A stretch of 64,000 bases of DNA from an uncultured Mycoplasmatota bacterium (GTDB lineage Bacteria; Bacillota_I; Bacilli_A; Mycoplasmatales; Mycoplasmoidaceae), in the NCBI GenBank assembly GCA_949517355.1, contig CATDIL010000005.1:1-64000 (forward strand), in the 5' to 3' direction. A program made the position numbers and the translations under genes. Of this stretch, positions 59,367 through 64,000 are shown one piece after another. Under the pieces are notes generated by a model. It worked only from the letters and a program-made list of their open reading frames with translations. It ran no database searches and was not told where the DNA came from. Each line of letters opens with the position of its first letter. Position 1 is the first letter of the stretch.

Positions 59367-60673
59367 TAGATTATTCCTCTTTCAATAAATGAATTTCTGA
59401 TTTTATCAGCTTTTACAAAATCTTTATTTGTTAAAGCAAGTTTTCATTCATTAATTAATTTTAAATTGTCATTAGTCAATATGTTTTCGTATTTAAGACC
59501 TAAGATTCTAAATTCATTATTAATCGAAGAAAGATTTTTTGCTAATTGTTCATAATCTTTCTTTGATATTAAACTTCTTAATGATTTTACATCTGATCAA
59601 ACTGATTGAACAGCATTTGGAAAATTCAAATCATTATCTAAAGCACTAATGAATGAAGAATTTAAATAATCTATATTAAAGTTAATTTTAATATCTTTTA
59701 AAATTAAGTCAATATATGTTTGATTAATTGTTTTAATTAATTTTGAAAAATCATTCTGAAGTTGATTTAAAGATTCTTTTGTAAAATTAATTGGGTTTTC
59801 GTATTGGGTTTGATACATGAATCAACGAAGAACATTAGATGAATATTCTTGTAATAAATCTTTAGCTAATATAAAGTTACCTTCAGACTTGGCCATTTTT
59901 TTATTGTCTATATTAATATGACCAACATGCATTCAAATTTTAGCAATGTTTACGTTGCTAATTGCTAAGTTCTGAGCGTTTTCGTTTTCATGATGAGGAA
60001 ATTTTAAATCAATTCCACCACCATGAATTTCTACTTGTTTGCCAAAATATTTATTAATAAAGTAAGAACATTCTGAATGTCATCCAGGTCTACCTTTAGA
60101 TCAAGGAGAATCTCAATTGATGCCTTCTGAAGTTTCTTTTCATAATGCAAAATCTAAATTAGATTTTTTGTTTGATGAATTTTCAATTCTTACACCAGAC
60201 ATTAATTCATCAATTTTTTGATGAGATACCAAACCATAATTACTAATTGATCTTACATCAAAATAAACATCACCATTTGATACATAAGCATGGTTTAAAT
60301 CAATTAATTTTTGAATGTAGTTGATTAAGCCATCTATGTTTTCAGAAACCTTAGGCATTACGATGTTTGTATCAATATTTAATTGTTTCAAAACATCAAG
60401 ATATCTTAAATAATAACGATTAGATAATGTTAATTCATTTTCATTATTTTGTTTTGCTGCTTTAATGATCTTATCATCAATATCTGTGATATTGTGGACA
60501 AATTTAACTTGCTTTTTAAAAAATAAACAAAATCTATTTAATACATCAAAAGTAATAATTGGACGAATGTTACCAATATGAACATCGTTATAAACTGTTG
60601 GACCACAACAATATATTGTTATTGGTTCAACAACTTCAACATTTTTATTTGATAATGAATCATAGATCTTCAT
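59366..60673 (-). CDS. cysS: Cysteinyl-tRNA synthetase
   Basis: 435 aa. [14 protein letters not shown] (Zn Cys and HIGH-like), Zn ligands around GWHSECSYF and [23 protein letters not shown] as KMSKS. ATG is one base from the ligA stop. Confidence 0.95.
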
Positions 60674-60674
60674 G

Positions 60675-62693
60675 TTATTCTCAAATCTTCTCTTTAATTA
60701 TATTAATACCTAACTTAGCTGCTTTTTGTTGTTTACTACCACCATTTTCACCAACAATCAAATAATCAGTTGTAGCGTTAAGCGATTCTGATACATAAGC
60801 ATCAAATTTATCTTCTAATAGTTTCTTAATTTGACTTCTTGGAATGTCAAAGCTTCCGGTAATACAGAATTTCTTTTGATAATAAGGAGATTCTTTATTA
60901 ACATCTGAAACGTTGATAGTATTCTTGTATTCCATATTAACACCAAAAGATTTAAGATCATTAATTAACTTAATGTTGTTTTCATTTTTAAAGTAATCAA
61001 TTATTGATACAGCTACCACTTCACCAATATCATTAATTTTTTGTAAATCTAATAATGTTGCATTGCTTAATGCATCCATAGTTTTAAAATGTTTTGCTAG
61101 TGCTTTAGAAGTTGTCTCACCAACATGTCTAATACCTAAACCAAAGATTAATTTTTCCAAAGAGTTATTCTTAGAGTTTTCTATATTCATAGAAATCTTT
61201 TCAAACATTTTATCTTTAATTTTTAGATCAGATTTTAAAATAAAATCTTTTTTATCTTTAAATCTATAAATGTCTTGAATAGAATTAATCACTTTAGCGT
61301 CTGAAAGTTTTGTTAAATTCATTTCAGATAATTCCTCAATATTCATCGCTTTCTTTTCACAGAAATGAACTGTTGATTGTAATATTCTTGCTGGACAAGA
61401 AGTATTTGTGCAATATTGATCAATTTCTCCATCTTGCTTTTCTAGTAAAGAATCACAAATAGGACAAGTGACAATCGGTTTGAAGACATCTAAATTTTGT
61501 TTACGTTCATTAATTACTGGTCCTAACACTTTAGGGATAATTTCACCTGCTTTAAAAATTTGAACGGTATCACCAACTCTAATATCTTTTTCTTTAATGT
61601 AGTCAGCATTATGCAATGTAGCATTAGAAATAATGCTACCTGATAATTGTACTGGTTCTAACTCAGCTACATATGTAATTCTTCCTGTTCTGCCTACAGT
61701 AGCTTTAATATTTTTTAATTTTGTCTTAACAATTTCTGGAGGAAATTTATAAGCTACTGCTCATTTTGGGAACTTAGATGTACGTCCTAAAATGTCATAT
61801 AGTTCCATTTCATTTAATTTAATTACCATTCCATCGATTGGGAATTTCATTTTAGATAAATTAACTGCTACAAACTTAATGTAATCAATAACTTCTTCAA
61901 TTGAATTACATTTTTTATTTTCAATAGCTGTTCTAAATCCAAGTTCTTTTAACTTTGTTAAAACATCTGCTTGAGAATGAATGTTTAGCTCTTTTAAATT
62001 ATTAGGGTTTGGCAAATAATATGCAATCATTTCTAGATTTCTTTGTGCAGTTAATTTGCTGTCTAGGTTTCTTAAAGAACCAGCAGCTGCATTTCTTGGA
62101 TTTGAAAATTTCTTTTCTTCGTCTTTTATCTTGTCATTAATTGCATTGAATTGTTTAAATGATAAGAACACTTCTCCACGTGCTTCTACATCTTTTAAAT
62201 CTGTATGAATATTTAACGGAATAGATCTTATTGTTTTAGCATTAACAGTAACATCTTCACCATATTCTCCATCACCTCTAGTTAAAGCTCTAATTAATTT
62301 ACCATCTTTATATCTAAGCGAAATACTTAAACCATCAATTTTTGGTTCAACTGTGTATGAATATTTAGTGTCTTTGTTGAAGCTGGCTAAAGTTTTTTTA
62401 ATATCATTATCAAACTTAACAATTTCTTCATAACTAAACACATCTGATAATGATAACATAGGATAATCATGTTTAAATTTATTGAATTTATCTACAACTG
62501 TTCCTCCAACTCTTTTAGTCGGGGAATCATCTGTAACATATTGAGGATATTTTTGTTCAAGAGCAATCAATTCATTCATTGCCATGTCATATTCAACATC
62601 AGAAACTAATGGATTATCAAGAGCATAATAATGATATTCCCACTTCTTAAGATTAACTTTTAAATGATTGATCCTTGTTAAAACTTCATCCAT
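60675..62693 (-). CDS. ligA: NAD-dependent DNA ligase LigA
   Basis: 672 aa. Adenylation Lys in VEPKIDGLSISLRY, zinc finger CPICDSLLEKQDGEIDQYC, helix-hairpin-helix region (IFGLGIRHVGETTS) and C-terminal BRCT (FCITGSFDIPRSQIKKLL). Complete. Confidence 0.97.
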
Positions 62694-62695
62694 AA

Positions 62696-64000
62696 TTATT
62701 TATTAATATTATTAGCAATATTGCCCTTTTTATGTTTTTTATTTGTATGAAGTTTTCTATTGCTCAAATCAGTTATTAATAACAACGGAATAAAATAGAT
62801 TAAATTTAATAAAGAAAACATACTTAATAAATCACTTGGTAAGAATGTCTCAAACATTCTCATTGGAACAGGGTTGATAAAAAATATAGCTACAAACAGA
62901 TAGTAATTAAATAAGTAAACATAATTTTGTTTTCTTTTACGAATAAATGTGTAGAACAATCATCCAATAATTGATGTGGCATATATTAGTCATAAAAATA
63001 TGTTAGCATACATAACGCCAGAATCTGATAAATCAAAGTTTCAAATGTTATCAAAGTTATATATATAAAAGTCAATTGATTTACTATTGTTAACAATTCA
63101 ATATAAAGAAACTAAATAAAATAATATCCCAATTGTAAAAAAGATTAGTTTAGACCCTTCATTTAATCCTTTTGAAATCTGAGACATCAATAAATAGTTA
63201 TGCCCTCACATATATCTTGCAACATAAAATATAACAATCAATGCATAAATAATATAAAATGTAATTCATCAAATTTGTTCTTGCAATATGTTATACATAT
63301 TGACTATTTGAAATGCATTAATTAATACAACATTAAAGAAAGCAAGCAATGGGGCAATATTGTTTTTTCAACATAATCATAAAACAAATAAACTTAGAAA
63401 TAAAGAAAAAACAACACCATTTTGAACAAAAGATGTAAATGAAAACAAAGCAAGACTAATAATGGTTAAATAAGATTTATGGTCAAGGCGACCGCCAACA
63501 ATTAATGAATATATAAAATATGAAAAGGCAATACATAATCATGTCTCACCAATAGCCGTTGAGTCGTATGTTAAAAAGCTAAAAAATAAAAGAAATATTT
63601 CAATTATTAAAAAAAATGGATAGCTAATTCATCAACTTAATTTACTTGTGCAAAATGTAGATGATAAGATTAGTGAAACACAAAAAGCAAACAAGATAGT
63701 TCATCCTCATTTAAAAAAGATAATAGCGTTAGTTTCGTTATTAATTTTGAATAAGTTCTTACAAATTTCAGTAAAAATGTTTATTACAGAGAAATCTATT
63801 AATTTTGTTAAATACATTTTCTGATGAATATCTGCAGTTTGATTTTTAAGATGTTCTAACAAGTTAATTTCTTTATCAACATTTGCTCAACCGATGACTT
63901 GATTGTACATATAAACAAATAAAATGCCAACCACTAAACTTGTAAAGAAAAAAAGTAGAGATTTTCATTCACTTTCATAAAACAAAAACCATCTTCAATT
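62696..64000 (-). CDS. Large multi-pass membrane protein (5' end beyond right edge)
   Basis: At least 434 codons inside the window, open throughout with TGA-Trp, very hydrophobic: roughly 11-12 segments (for example LIVGGRLDHKSYL between helices). The C-terminal tail is Lys/Asn/His-rich (HTNKKHKKGNIANN). No family recognised with confidence. The order rlmB-cysS-ligA-membrane protein equals MG252-MG255 of Mycoplasma genitalium as I remember it, where MG255 is also an uncharacterised membrane protein. Confidence 0.75.

Overview
The window comes from a low-G+C mollicute. Nearly every real gene is interrupted by in-frame TGA codons that must be read as tryptophan (translation table 4), there is a single-copy-looking 16S-23S-5S operon without spacer tRNAs, and many genes have mycoplasma-style orders. 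The gene content (BspA-like leucine-rich-repeat surface proteins, a full-length pyruvate:flavodoxin/ferredoxin oxidoreductase, a PFL-activating radical SAM enzyme) fits the muris/penetrans branch of the pneumoniae group and in particular an organism like the Trichomonas-associated 'Candidatus Malacoplasma (Mycoplasma) girerdii'. That species guess is inference from remembered gene content, not a database match.

Layout. 1-2820: two minus-strand BspA-like genes, the second missing its 5' end where it meets, head to head, a 5'-truncated alpha/beta hydrolase (2809-3600). 3685-4875: rmuC. 5291-10808: a defence island of two restriction-modification operons, both minus strand. One has two DNA methyltransferases plus an HNH nuclease, the other a cytosine-5 methyltransferase plus an HNH-like nuclease. 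Both carry simple-sequence repeats at their 5' ends. 10904-20583: an energy and sugar block with PFOR, an RpiB-like isomerase, a lactose/galactose-type PTS operon (IIA, LacA, LacB, IICB with a giant coiled-coil linker, class II aldolase) and pflA. 20747-21415: a tandem pair of small coiled-coil proteins. 21712-26587: rRNA operon. 26698-28992: three BspA-like lipoprotein genes, one frameshifted, one intact and one decayed. 29076-37684: a pgmB-like phosphatase and the conserved ylxM-ftsY-smc-rnc-plsX-fakA-yloU block. 37784-38318: rpmF, a small membrane protein and tRNA-Cys and tRNA-Arg. 38361-39887: two more surface lipoprotein genes, one with a nonsense codon. 40182-41058: rplJ-rplL with an L10-leader-like region. 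41115-41659: a probably autoregulated XRE repressor and membrane protein pair. 41743-50214: lepA, a hydrolase, an Abi_2-type gene, nudix, pepA, an SDR, gpmI and tpiA. 50477-51083: a coiled-coil gene and a short peptide with a double-glycine-like leader. 51155-64000: rpoD, trmK, lon (with a CIRCE operator), a YfcC-type transporter, threonine dehydratase, and rlmB-cysS-ligA plus a large membrane protein.

How the parts fit. Metabolically the cell appears to import a beta-galactoside or galactose-type sugar by PTS, pass it through the tagatose route into glycolysis (tpiA and gpmI are here), and dispose of pyruvate through PFOR and possibly PFL, an anaerobic plan. PFOR is rare in mollicutes. On the surface side there is a family of BspA-like genes sharing a promoter architecture with a poly-A tract upstream of the -10 box. 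Tracts of 7, 7, 8, 10 and 17 A are seen at five loci. The family also includes promoterless, frameshifted or nonsense-containing members, which together look like a phase- and antigenic-variation repertoire. The same logic seems to extend to defence: a G9 tract lies inside motif I of the cytosine methyltransferase and a (CT)8.5 tract lies in the leader of the other R-M operon. The candidates most worth following are the variable surface and R-M switching elements, the double-glycine peptide operon, and the PTS IICB protein with a roughly 300-residue lysine-rich linker.
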